The notes under the pieces were generated by a model. It was given only the letters and a program-made list of their open reading frames with translations, searched no databases and had not been told where the DNA came from. The translations under genes and the position numbers were made by a program. From assembly GCA_026192395.1 (NCBI GenBank), contig WACF01000001.1, positions 552,977-616,976 of the forward strand: a DNA stretch of 64,000 nt. Reading direction: 5' to 3'. Positions 52,201 to 58,902 of the stretch are shown here, one piece after another (position 1 is the first letter of the stretch; every line of letters begins with the position of its first letter). Origin of the DNA: Proteobacteria bacterium 005FR1. GTDB taxonomy: Bacteria > Pseudomonadota > Gammaproteobacteria > Pseudomonadales > Cellvibrionaceae.

Positions 52201-54742
52201 TCACTTGGTATCTCAGTACATCGCCGACGGTGGCCGGATCGGTCGGAGTTTTGCCCGCGGGCGACACAAAGCCGAGGGATTTGTCGATGGCTAATTGCGG
52301 CTCCACCACCGCCATGTTGCCGGCGGTATCACCGCCTCCGGCAATCCGGGAGGATGGCTGGTTGTTGATGCGGTTGTAGGTATAGCTCGCTGTGTTGGCG
52401 AAAAGTAATCCGGCCCGGTTCGTCTCGGTATTTTGCAGTTCAACTGTAATCCGGACGGTGGCCTGCTCGCCGGCGGGAATATCGATTCCTGTGCTTGTAT
52501 CCTCTATGACCACGTTGCTGGCTGTGCCGGTATTGACCAGCGCCCAGCCGTTCCCGGAAAGATCCGTTGCGCTGACGAACACGAGGTCCGCCGAAGAGGA
52601 AGAAAGATCGTCGAGAATTCGTACGTCGTAGAGCGGCGAATTGATCGGAGTTTCGGGCACCGTGACAATGTAGGAAAATCGCTCGCCAACCGCGGCCGAC
52701 GACTGAGTCGTGGCTTTGCTGAGTGGTCCTGGTGTCTGGATGGTAACGGGGGTCGGATCCTCGTCCCCTTCTACCGTCGGATCCGCGACACCATTTGTGA
52801 ATGGATCATCGCTGACTGCCAGGAAGTCGTCCGCGGGATCGGCCGTGTTCTGATCTGCGTGGATGCTCGCTTGGTTCTCGACAACATCACCGTTGCCAAG
52901 GCCGGTGAGCAGATCGATCCGAAACGTAATGCTCAGCTCCTCGCCTTGCGCGATATCCAGTGAAGCCGCGCCGCCGTCGACGACCAACTCGCCGCTAACA
53001 CTATCGAAGGTGTAGGACGCACCGCCGGCGTTCACCATGCTGAAGCTCGCCAAATCGAAACTGGCGGGGTCGAGTGTATCCCTGATGATGATGTTGTCGA
53101 TGGTCTGGTCGACGTTGAATAGCCGCAAGCGGTATTCGATCGTATCGCCCAAGGTCGCTGTCAAGGCGGGATAATCATCGGTATTCACATTCGTTGCGGT
53201 CTTCTCGAAGTAGTAGCCCGACAACGCTGTGGTGATGGTGTAATTGTCCTGAAAATCGACGAGCCCCGGGCTACCGTCAGTGATCGTGGCATCGAATTGT
53301 CGCCGGCTGGAAACCGAGCCGGGTCCGCTGTACCACATGTCCGCACCCGCCACATTGGTCAGCGGTTCGGTATCTGCCGTCGTATCCGGGTCGAGCTGGC
53401 TTTCATAGGTAACCACCAGGCGCTGGCTGGGACCAATGGCGGCCTTGGCGGAGTTTGTTGTGAGGCTGAATTCACAGGCAGGCGAACCGGTGTAATTGAC
53501 AGCAAAGTCGGTATTCAGAACCAGGGGACCGGATGCCGAGGTCACACCATCGGCTTCAAATATTTCCGCTGTCACGGTTGCACCGGGATCCGTGTCGCAC
53601 ATTCCGGCCGGTCCGCCAGGCAGGTTGGGAAGCAAGTCGGTCAGGGTCAGATCCCAGGCGGTAGCGCCCCCGACATTTTCCACTTCGATGATGAACAGCG
53701 CCGTCACGCCGATATTCAGGGCGGTCTGGTTGCTGGTCTTTCTGACGACCAGCGATGGCTCGGCGATGGTGATGGGGCTGGCGATGCCGGACTCACCGGG
53801 CAAGGGGTTGAAGAATTCATCTTCAATGATTCCGTCACCGTCGAGATCCACGGTCCCGTCTTCGATGATGCCGTTTTCATCCAGGTCGATGGATCGCGAG
53901 AACTCCCATTCCGCGGTGTTGACAATCTGGGTTCCCGCGACGTTAACGGGATCATCGTCGACTTGGACAGTGATGTCGACGTATAACTGCTGGCCCGAAA
54001 CGATGGTATTGGCCATCTCGAAAGTCAGCAATCCACCGGACGGCCCCGGCCGATTCGGAAAGCTATGCGTAAAGGTGTGAGGCACCGGTAAGCCGCTGCC
54101 AGCAAAGGTCACCGACGGCGTTCCCACGAGAGTCAGTTTCGCGCCGAGTGCGTCCAGATTATCGGTCATGATCACATCACCGATATCGTTTGGCGATGGC
54201 GCGCCCGCTGGAAAACCCATCGATGGCAAAACCAGGCGGTAAGTAAACTGCTCGCCGATGCCGATCGTGTCGACCGGCGATTGCTTGTCGATCGTCTCGG
54301 GTGGAATGATGATGTCCTGACAAGCGCCCGAGAACGCGTCTTCGCGGGAGTTAACCACCCACAGCTTGTGAGGAATGTTGGCGCAGGCCATATTCCCCGT
54401 GTAGAACACATTGTCGAAAATGATCAGATAGATCGATGGATCGTTGGTTTGAAAATTGATGTTGGTACTGAGCGGTTTGGAGGTCGGCCAGTTCTTGAAG
54501 GTACATGAGGTGTCAATGGTAATCTGCGTGGGGGCGCTACCCAACACGCTACCATCGATGACACCAAAATAGGGGGCGTCGGAACAGAACTTTTCAGCCG
54601 CCTGAGCGGCCTGACCAAAGGCCAGAAAGCCCAGAAGCAGAGACGAAAGCACAACAGTGCGCAACGGGTTTTTCCCAAAATTGCGCTGTAGACAGCTGCG
54701 AAAAATACCTGACAGAAGTGTCGAACTCACAGGAATTACCAC
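46211..54742 (-). CDS. Giant DUF11-repeat surface protein (2843 residues)
   Basis: Signal peptide (VVLSSLLLGFLAFGQAAQA) and then about 14 DUF11-like beta-sandwich modules, each starting with a VGDVLRYQVTLTNNGD-type strand and running to a TDSLPQG-type motif. Two SdrD-B-like domains occur near the C-terminus (GGSVWHDTSDNKVVDSGETL and GKVFEDRNANGYPDAGEPG). The last 100 residues (ANGVFEANSTTMRPQWTSRI, LKRTISERWQAL) look like a degenerate OmpA-type domain. There is no LPxTG or type I/V secretion signal. GTG 54742 opens the frame with GAGG very close; GTG 54730 is possible. It overlaps the barrel gene by 4 bp. Probably an adhesin or surface fibre. Confidence 0.88.
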   Translation of the reverse strand: MVIPVSSTLLSGIFRSCLQRNFGKNPLRTVVLSSLLLGFLAFGQAAQAAEKFCSDAPYFGVIDGSVLGSAPTQITIDTSCTFKNWPTSKPLSTNINFQTNDPSIYLIIFDNVFYTGNMACANIPHKLWVVNSREDAFSGACQDIIIPPETIDKQSPVDTIGIGEQFTYRLVLPSMGFPAGAPSPNDIGDVIMTDNLDALGAKLTLVGTPSVTFAGSGLPVPHTFTHSFPNRPGPSGGLLTFEMANTIVSGQQLYVDITVQVDDDPVNVAGTQIVNTAEWEFSRSIDLDENGIIEDGTVDLDGDGIIEDEFFNPLPGESGIASPITIAEPSLVVRKTSNQTALNIGVTALFIIEVENVGGATAWDLTLTDLLPNLPGGPAGMCDTDPGATVTAEIFEADGVTSASGPLVLNTDFAVNYTGSPACEFSLTTNSAKAAIGPSQRLVVTYESQLDPDTTADTEPLTNVAGADMWYSGPGSVSSRRQFDATITDGSPGLVDFQDNYTITTALSGYYFEKTATNVNTDDYPALTATLGDTIEYRLRLFNVDQTIDNIIIRDTLDPASFDLASFSMVNAGGASYTFDSVSGELVVDGGAASLDIAQGEELSITFRIDLLTGLGNGDVVENQASIHADQNTADPADDFLAVSDDPFTNGVADPTVEGDEDPTPVTIQTPGPLSKATTQSSAAVGERFSYIVTVPETPINSPLYDVRILDDLSSSSADLVFVSATDLSGNGWALVNTGTASNVVIEDTSTGIDIPAGEQATVRITVELQNTETNRAGLLFANTASYTYNRINNQPSSRIAGGGDTAGNMAVVEPQLAIDKSLGFVSPAGKTPTDPATVGDVLRYQVTLTNNGDAPAYDVSITDSLPQGVSFVTNSASAEINGVAVVGFVAAPDILTSGQAIWGELNEDGSLDIPIGQSLVLSYRVSVEEASSGEIINSAVAEWTSRDGANAAERSGAGCPTITSPDDYCVGPATASVSAEDNNAITKTVVSDSYAESPASSGDAVLRVGDTVTYSLTLNLQEYTTRSVLVEDVLPIGMEFVNTVGISPTSGSGTFSFTVNTSPAAGDRGLVSWDLGDVVNTTSNDDTPVDQLVIDYTARVLTDAAPVGVGTANSYLLTNNASLSYVGGDPASYPDRLSSGAVIEVRQPAMSAITKTDLGSGRTGTGTAVDPFQVDILNDTMSFELLSCNNGLAPAYGVVVQDQFPVELDENFISPPVVTLGAAILTEGIDYTLSLPARGGQLQVTLQDSAPIAPQECLSIRYALGFHSDITPFSTWNNQASLSEYRSLPLAQSGRIYRPTDTARVYMTNQLGIARLAKTLMSAAEATVGDEVVYELVVPAVPVNASLDNVVVRDALHPALEYLGATATDAAGNPWPITDNTSVADQVSLELGTIPAGKQVVISLRTRVLNNSQANAGVSFSNTADYRYSGLDPAADTSGTSAPLTLVEPELAIAKSVVNVTTPGAAPMAGEVLRYRLTFTANGGASGDNYSDAYDLRIEDSLGLGLLYIAGSTQVDGTGNSIADPVDNGGDGINNTQTLTWDLATATADIDVAEGSAITVSYEVRVLDGVQAGQDLGNSATVQWTGQNGDSTYERDGSRTPAENDYVAGPATTTVTSRLEVNLQKTVVNQSSGQNPGVDAAPGDVLHYTLVLTNGSMVPITNGVFTDDLASAFQAGTLELLEYPADATIANTDAAGGSNGTGLVDIRNLTVAAQGDPAGGDRITIAFSVQLAGVLDSGTAVLNTGRLSGDNLPATPSNTTTTTITSAPLMRVEKTSEDLTNDPASLQPGDTLRYTITVRNVGNENAADVSLSDLIPTYASYVAGSTTLNGATVADPAAGVSPLQDGMLIQTADSIAGAISADVSASEGNLVTVTFDVTIDTDVVGGTVISNQAYVNGNGAGSGAFAEMPSDDPATATVNDPTVDVVGDLPLLDAHKTVELLVDHDGDGLVDPGDLLRYTIVISNRGAVDATDVHLVDAVPAYTAYRADSTTLNGLPVGQPDGGISPLAAGVPIYSADGADSAVISAGGVATVMFEVLVDAAATPGTVISNQGVVSSAEQDDEPTDADGIDSNGDQPTTIVVGNVQMLSIIKEVFDVNGGVVLAGDELEYLVTVRNVGSLPATDVVVRDNLNLPEPSQLNYQTDSARLNGNVGGLSFLDPTITADYSAHYGDLAPGAILTLRFRASVNDALATGTTVTNTASVYWDGGTRNASASASVVLGAPPGYTATLGGSVWHDTSDNKVVDSGETLLENWAVELYRNSQRLAATTTNVDGQYRFVGLPPNDTSTTRYSLRFLAPGAGVNTATLGIADSPYVNGPQRIDEIVVSGNAVLDYLNLPILPNGLVYDSISRVPVNGAMLTMVNAASQAPLPASCFDDPAQQGQVTLGGGFYRFDINFSDPSCQTSGSYLIQVTEPSAAFEPGVSRLIPPQSDASTPAFDVAACLGSANDANPATPDICEVVALSTAPPASVEGRSPGTHYNLHLMLNNLSTPGQSQLFNNHIALDPVLDTAVTVRKIAGKVNVSRGDLVPYTISIENAYLSELNDLTLVDIFPPGFRYVKGSARLNGVPLEPELVGAELQWKNIDLAVDARSTLELLLIPGAGVSEGEYINHAQVRLAFTNQPVSNTASATVRVVADPTFDCSDIIGKVFEDRNANGYPDAGEPGVPGARVVSARGLMVTADRHGRFHLTCAAVPNEQRGSNFILKLDERSLPSGYRTTTENPRVVRLTRGKAVKLNFGTALHRVIRLDVANGVFEANSTTMRPQWTSRIDSLMSEMQKAPSILRLSYLADVEDPALVQNRVKLLKRTISERWQALDCCYKLDIETEIFWRRGGPPDQSEVLR

Positions 54743-54830
54743 AATCCTCGAAAACCATTATTAGGAGTAGCATCAGGCCCGGCCTGCCCCCGCGCTACTC
54801 TCCGTCTATCCTGCGTACAGACCTCATTCG

Positions 54831-56204
54831 CTATCCCGCAGGTAGGAAGTCGATCGGATAAAGAATTGTGATTGCTGGAACGCCCTCCTTGGGCCCAAAG
54901 TTAAACCGCTCAACTCGGCTCAAGACTTCCGCCACCAATGCCGGAGAATCCATGTTGGTCGAATCGACCTTGGCAAGAGATACCGATCCGTCGGACTCGA
55001 TCGTGATTCGCAGCACCATTTTTCCTTTCAGCAGCGGATTGACCCGTAGTTCACGGTTGTAGATTCTGTAGAGCGCAGCCTTGTAACGATCGAATACGAT
55101 CTGTATCTCTTCGTCGGTACGGGTGGGACCTACGCCGTCGCTAAGTGGCCGATCGTCTGCGATCATGTCGGTGCCGATGGCGCTTTCTACCCGAGCGAAG
55201 GCTACCCCCTGCCCTATCTGGCCGACCGCCGTGCCCCCCACGCTGCGACTGACAGCACTGTTGTTGATGCCGCCACTGCTTTGTTGAGCCTGTGACATCA
55301 CCAGATTGCGGCTGGCGTCGCCCCTTGCGGACGACGCGGTGTTGCTAAGATTTGCGGCCGCTCCCAGCTTCTGATCCACGTCATCGGCCAGCAGGTCCTG
55401 AAAGCTCTCCTTGAAGGCGAGCACGCCTGCAGTCTCCGCGGTTTTCCGCGCGGCCTGCCGAAGCTCGGGACTTGGTTCCGGCTTTTCTTCCGCCTTGGCG
55501 ACTTCCTGTTCCTCGGGTTTACGTTCTTCCTTCACTTTGGGTTGTTCAATAGGCGGCTGCGGCTTGGGCTTTTCCTTTTTCACCATCTCCACCAGGTATT
55601 CTGGAATTTCGAAGGGCTCCTGACTGATGTCCGGAAGCTCCCACAGCACGATCAACAGGTTGAACAACAGTAAACACGCAAAAACGCCACCCAGGGACTT
55701 ATAGAAACGGATCCTGTCTGAGCGGTGCGTGATCCATGGCATGAGCATGGGGCGAAACTGGCTGTCCCGGTGCTCGCGTTCGAGGATGTACTCGTTCTTC
55801 CGAGCCTCCTCTTCCTCCAGCACAGTATCGAGCTCGTCCTGCAGATCGCTGATTTCCCCAATCTGCGCCTGCGCTCGTTGCTCGAGCGCAGATTTCTCTG
55901 CCTCGATCCGCTCGCGCTCCTGCGAGAAACCCGCGATAACGCTTCGCACCCGCTCAAGATGCCGATCGCGATCTTCCAGGGAGCGTTGCTCGCCCCAAAA
56001 CAGCGCCGAGCCGCCAAGGTTTTCCAGCTTGTCGAGAGCCTCGCAGATGTCGTCCAGCAGCTGATAGCGATGCCCGGTGCTCAACAGGTCTTCGATCTCT
56101 GCCGATTTGGCTTCGATCTCGTCGTTCAAGCATTTCAGTTGCTTTGCGGCGATCTCGATCCGGGCTTCCAGGGCCGACCTTTCGTGTGCCAGAGAAAAAT
56201 CCAC
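54831..56204 (-). CDS. TonB-like AgmX/PglI C-terminal protein with cytoplasmic coiled coil
   Basis: 457 residues. Residues 1-160 are a charged cytoplasmic coiled coil; one membrane helix at about 171-189 (GGVFACLLLFNLLIVLW); a Pro/Glu/Lys linker at 205-255 typical of TonB; a Ser/Asn/Gly-rich region; and a C-terminal TonB-like domain at 365-457 with YKAALYRIYNRELRVNP, VLRITIESDGSVS and FNFGP. Ordinary TonB has only a short cytoplasmic tail, so the long coiled coil is unusual; GltJ/AgmX of myxobacterial gliding also has a long cytoplasmic part. It probably couples the ExbB/ExbD motor to outer-membrane partners. GTG 56204 is 8 bp after the second exbD. Confidence 0.85.
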   Translation of the reverse strand: MDFSLAHERSALEARIEIAAKQLKCLNDEIEAKSAEIEDLLSTGHRYQLLDDICEALDKLENLGGSALFWGEQRSLEDRDRHLERVRSVIAGFSQERERIEAEKSALEQRAQAQIGEISDLQDELDTVLEEEEARKNEYILEREHRDSQFRPMLMPWITHRSDRIRFYKSLGGVFACLLLFNLLIVLWELPDISQEPFEIPEYLVEMVKKEKPKPQPPIEQPKVKEERKPEEQEVAKAEEKPEPSPELRQAARKTAETAGVLAFKESFQDLLADDVDQKLGAAANLSNTASSARGDASRNLVMSQAQQSSGGINNSAVSRSVGGTAVGQIGQGVAFARVESAIGTDMIADDRPLSDGVGPTRTDEEIQIVFDRYKAALYRIYNRELRVNPLLKGKMVLRITIESDGSVSLAKVDSTNMDSPALVAEVLSRVERFNFGPKEGVPAITILYPIDFLPAG

Positions 56205-56212
56205 GTCGTCTA

Positions 56213-56710
56213 CTAACCTTGTGAGGCTTTCTGATTAACGGCGAGCGAGATCTTGGTGTAACCCACGCTCGTACAGACGGTCATCAATTCCTTCAATATT
56301 TTGAAAGGTACCTCTCGGTGAGCCATTATCGTAATTTCGTTGTTTCGATCTTCTGTTCCCGCGTTCAGTCCGAGGGCGCTGCCTTTGATGGATTCCAATC
56401 TGCTTTTCAAGGGCGACACCAGATCATCATCGCCCGTCAGGACGTCATCGGTTCTGAGCAAGGGTTCCCCCTGGATTGCCACTTGATCGGGACTGACCGT
56501 CATAAGAATGGTCTGACGCGGCTTGGACTCCGCCACGGAGTCCGGCAGCTGCACGTCCTTGGGCGGCTCCACCACCTCGACGGAGGACTGATTGACCAGC
56601 AGATAGAGAACCAGAATCGTAAACACGTCCATCAGCGAAGTGAGGTTCAGTACGGCGGACCCTTTGCGCTTTGCACGGCCCATGCGTTTTATTCGTCGGC
56701 TGTTCTTCAC
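56213..56710 (-). CDS. exbD: ExbD/TolR-family protein, copy 2 (Asp retained)
   Basis: 165 residues with a basic cytoplasmic N-terminus, a single helix at about 20-40 and a periplasmic domain. The helix reads LNLTSLMDVFTILVLYLLV; D28 aligns with the essential E. coli ExbD D25 in NVTPFIDVMLVL, so this copy can carry protons. The periplasmic part ends in EITIMAHREVPFKILKELM, the usual TolR/ExbD strand-helix. GTG 56710 overlaps the preceding exbD stop by 4 bp (GTGA). It is the second of two different ExbD paralogues in the motor. Confidence 0.88.
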   Translation of the reverse strand: MKNSRRIKRMGRAKRKGSAVLNLTSLMDVFTILVLYLLVNQSSVEVVEPPKDVQLPDSVAESKPRQTILMTVSPDQVAIQGEPLLRTDDVLTGDDDLVSPLKSRLESIKGSALGLNAGTEDRNNEITIMAHREVPFKILKELMTVCTSVGYTKISLAVNQKASQG

Positions 56711-57204
56711 GGCGCCTCACCCAGGGACAGTTTGGGAAACAAGGGAATACGATCCAGCTCAACTTGATCAGGGCGACTCACTTCGGCCACTTTCACCGCG
56801 TCCATAACCTGTATCACTTCGTCATAGAGGATGTCGGGCTCTATCAGAACGATCGCATCTTCCTTTTCGGGATGCTGGCCTTTCAAAGCTGCGAGCTTTT
56901 CCGACAGGGTCTTGATGTCATGCCCTTCTGCGAGACGATCGATGGTGTCGGTCACGGTTTCGCCGTCGGTGATCTCTAAGCCTGAGTCCCTGACAATGAC
57001 CTCGATCGTCACCAGCGGCTTATCGGGGTTTTCACCACCGACGGCCTGCTGGGGAAGATTCAGCTCCTGGATAGTGATTCGGGAAAATACGGCTGTAATC
57101 AACAGGAATGGAATCAGTACCACCATCAAATTCAAGAAGGTGGTCACGTCAATGCCCGGCTGTTCCTTGTCCTTGCGACGTCGGTAATGGTGTCGTCGTG
57201 CCAT
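56707..57204 (-). CDS. exbD: ExbD/TolR-family protein, copy 1 (Asn at the proton site)
   Basis: 165 residues: Arg/Lys/His-rich cytoplasmic tail, helix at about 20-42, periplasmic domain with the usual VTIEVIVRDSGLEI and AIVLIEPDILYDEVIQVMDAVK. Aligning GIDVTTFLNLMVVLIPF with the E. coli stretch DINVTPFIDVMLVLLII puts N25 at the position of the essential Asp; D19 aligns with the Asn of the INVTP stretch. This copy therefore seems unable to carry protons in the standard way. It is 7 bp after the exbB stop and overlaps the second exbD by 4 bp, so both are made together and could form a mixed dimer. Confidence 0.87.
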   Translation of the reverse strand: MARRHHYRRRKDKEQPGIDVTTFLNLMVVLIPFLLITAVFSRITIQELNLPQQAVGGENPDKPLVTIEVIVRDSGLEITDGETVTDTIDRLAEGHDIKTLSEKLAALKGQHPEKEDAIVLIEPDILYDEVIQVMDAVKVAEVSRPDQVELDRIPLFPKLSLGEAP

Positions 57205-57211
57205 AATCGAC

Positions 57212-57871
57212 TCAGGCCGCCTTTTCCATTGCTACACGCTTGGAGTTCCGGGAAATCACATTCAGTGTCCGCACGGAAACCATTTCCAGGCTGTCGACAA
57301 TCATCCCTGATTTGTAGTTGAGGAAGTGGTGAATGAATAACAGCGGAATGGCGGTGATCAGGCCGAAGGCCGTGGTGTTCATCGCGATGGAGATACTGGC
57401 CGATAGCAGGTCAGCCTTTTCAGCGGGATTGGCGTTCGCCACCGCGCTGAATGCCGCGATCAGACCGAGAATCGTCCCCAGCAGGCCGAGCAAGGTAGCG
57501 ACGTTGGCAAACAGGCCTATCGACCCGATTCGCTTCTCCAGTAGCGGGATAATCCCCATCATCTCCTCTTCCATGGCGATCTCGATGTCTTCGCGGCGGC
57601 GCACCGTACCCTGAAGTTCCAGGCCGACTTCCAGCAGCCTCCCGACCGTGGACTTGTCGTTGGCAGTCATTTTTCGGGCCGAATCGAAGTCGCCCTTGGC
57701 CATGACCGGCTGCATTTTTTCCCACATCGCCTTGTTGGCACGCTCGATTTGCGCCAGCCTTACGAAACGCTCCAGAGCTGTCGCCAGACCGACAGCGCCT
57801 ACCGCCATGATGGGGTACATCCAGAAACCACCTTCCAAAAAGAAAGCGACGATATTGTCAACGATACCCAT
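57212..57871 (-). CDS. exbB: ExbB/TolQ/MotA-family proton-channel protein
   Basis: 219 residues with three membrane helices: about 12-33 (GGFWMYPIMAVGAVGLATAL), 118-140 (GLFANVATLLGLLGTILGLI) and 158-182 (SIAMNTTAFGLITAIPLLFI), and a cytoplasmic domain between the first two. The ATLLGLLGT and AMNTTAFGL segments carry the conserved Thr residues of the ExbB pore. As a pentamer it would house the two ExbD helices and use proton-motive force to move the TonB-like partner. ATG 57871 follows GAGGAATGGGTAA. It opens the exbB-exbD-exbD-tonB gene run. Confidence 0.92.
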   Translation of the reverse strand: MGIVDNIVAFFLEGGFWMYPIMAVGAVGLATALERFVRLAQIERANKAMWEKMQPVMAKGDFDSARKMTANDKSTVGRLLEVGLELQGTVRRREDIEIAMEEEMMGIIPLLEKRIGSIGLFANVATLLGLLGTILGLIAAFSAVANANPAEKADLLSASISIAMNTTAFGLITAIPLLFIHHFLNYKSGMIVDSLEMVSVRTLNVISRNSKRVAMEKAA

Positions 57872-57932
57872 TTACCCATTCCTCTCACGCACTATGTTCA
57901 TCGAAAATAAAACTGTGGATCTCATGAAAAAC

Positions 57933-58247
57933 TCAGTTGTCGGACGATGTTCCGCGCTCCGAACGGATGTCGAAATAATTCAGCTCGCGCATGAAGACTT
58001 CCTTATCCAGAGGCCTCAAGGACCCGTCCAGCAGACTCTTCGCTGTGAGATCCGATTCGAATCCGATCTCCGAGCTTTTCCACGGAACGATAAAAAGAGA
58101 CTTTGGCGCTTCATCATTGCCTACGATGGAAATGCCTGACAGCTCTTTAACGTCTGCTGAACTCTTGTCTTTTGTTTCGTCAGCGGATACCGAAAAGGTT
58201 GACAAAGAAAGGCCCAAAACCCATGCGGCGATCGTCTCTATGTTCAT
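57933..58247 (-). CDS. Small secreted protein in the motor operon
   Basis: About 104 residues with a signal peptide (TIAAWVLGLSLSTFSVSA). The mature part is acidic and hydrophilic, with segments SGISIVGNDEAPKSLFIVPWK and DKEVFMRELNYFDI split along it; no Cys and no family that I know. The frame is open from 58283, where it overlaps the TPR lipoprotein gene; ATG 58247, starting 5 bp after that gene ends, fits a signal peptide. It lies between the TPR lipoprotein and exbB and runs with them. The segment SLLDGSLRPLDKEVFMREL suggests a partner-binding peptide, but this is speculation. Confidence 0.68.
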   Translation of the reverse strand: MNIETIAAWVLGLSLSTFSVSADETKDKSSADVKELSGISIVGNDEAPKSLFIVPWKSSEIGFESDLTAKSLLDGSLRPLDKEVFMRELNYFDIRSERGTSSDN

Positions 58248-58251
58248 GTAG

Positions 58252-58902
58252 TCACCGTTCTGCCTTCTGGCGAAGTGTGGCAATCCAGAGTTTTACTTTA
58301 TCGTCGTCGGGGTTGGATTGGATATAGTATTCGTAGTGCTCGAGTGCACATTTCACGTCATTGAAGTAGAGGTCACACAGAATTCCGTAGTTTCTGCGAG
58401 CGGGCATGAAGTTCGGGTATATAGAAACGACCCGTTCGTATAATTCGCGTGCATCATCAAAGCGTCCGATCCCGCGGTAAAGCACAGCAAGTTCATTAGC
58501 CGCAACTGGATGCTCAGGATTGATTTCGAGCGCTTTGCGATAACTGACTTCCGCATTATCGGCATCTCCTATGCGCGAATAAGCAATGCCCAAATTGATA
58601 TAGGGTGCCGAGTTATTGCTTGTCTTCGCGGCGACTTCATTGAGCAATGCGATCGCTTCCTCATACCGTCCGCTTTTCAGGAGGCCGAGCGCCTCATCGA
58701 AGTCTTTCCGGACTGCCATGTCCACGCTGCGGTTCTCGACAAAATAGATGGACTTGCCCGCTTCGCTCTCATCAGGACCTTGCGGCGTCGACGTGCAGCC
58801 GGACAGCAAAGCGATCAGGATGAGAAGGGCTGAAAAGGGCTGCGCCAGGAACAAGTTGGTCGGTGATTCCGAACGGATCGTCTCTCTGGGTACTTTAATC
58901 AT
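58252..58902 (-). CDS. TPR lipoprotein (216 residues)
   Basis: Predicted lipoprotein: hydrophobic segment FSALLILIALLSGC with lipid Cys at about C36, then four TPR units from residue 65 on (DEALGLLKSGRYEEAIALLNE, PYINLGIAYSRIGDADNAEVSY, AANELAVLYRGIGRFDDARELY, PARRNYGILCDLYFNDVKCALEHY, each a separate repeat). TPR lipoproteins act as periplasmic scaffolds on envelope machines (compare PilF, GltE). ATG 58902 overlaps the upstream TPR gene by 8 bp; the small secreted-protein gene follows at once. Confidence 0.85.
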   Translation of the reverse strand: MIKVPRETIRSESPTNLFLAQPFSALLILIALLSGCTSTPQGPDESEAGKSIYFVENRSVDMAVRKDFDEALGLLKSGRYEEAIALLNEVAAKTSNNSAPYINLGIAYSRIGDADNAEVSYRKALEINPEHPVAANELAVLYRGIGRFDDARELYERVVSIYPNFMPARRNYGILCDLYFNDVKCALEHYEYYIQSNPDDDKVKLWIATLRQKAER

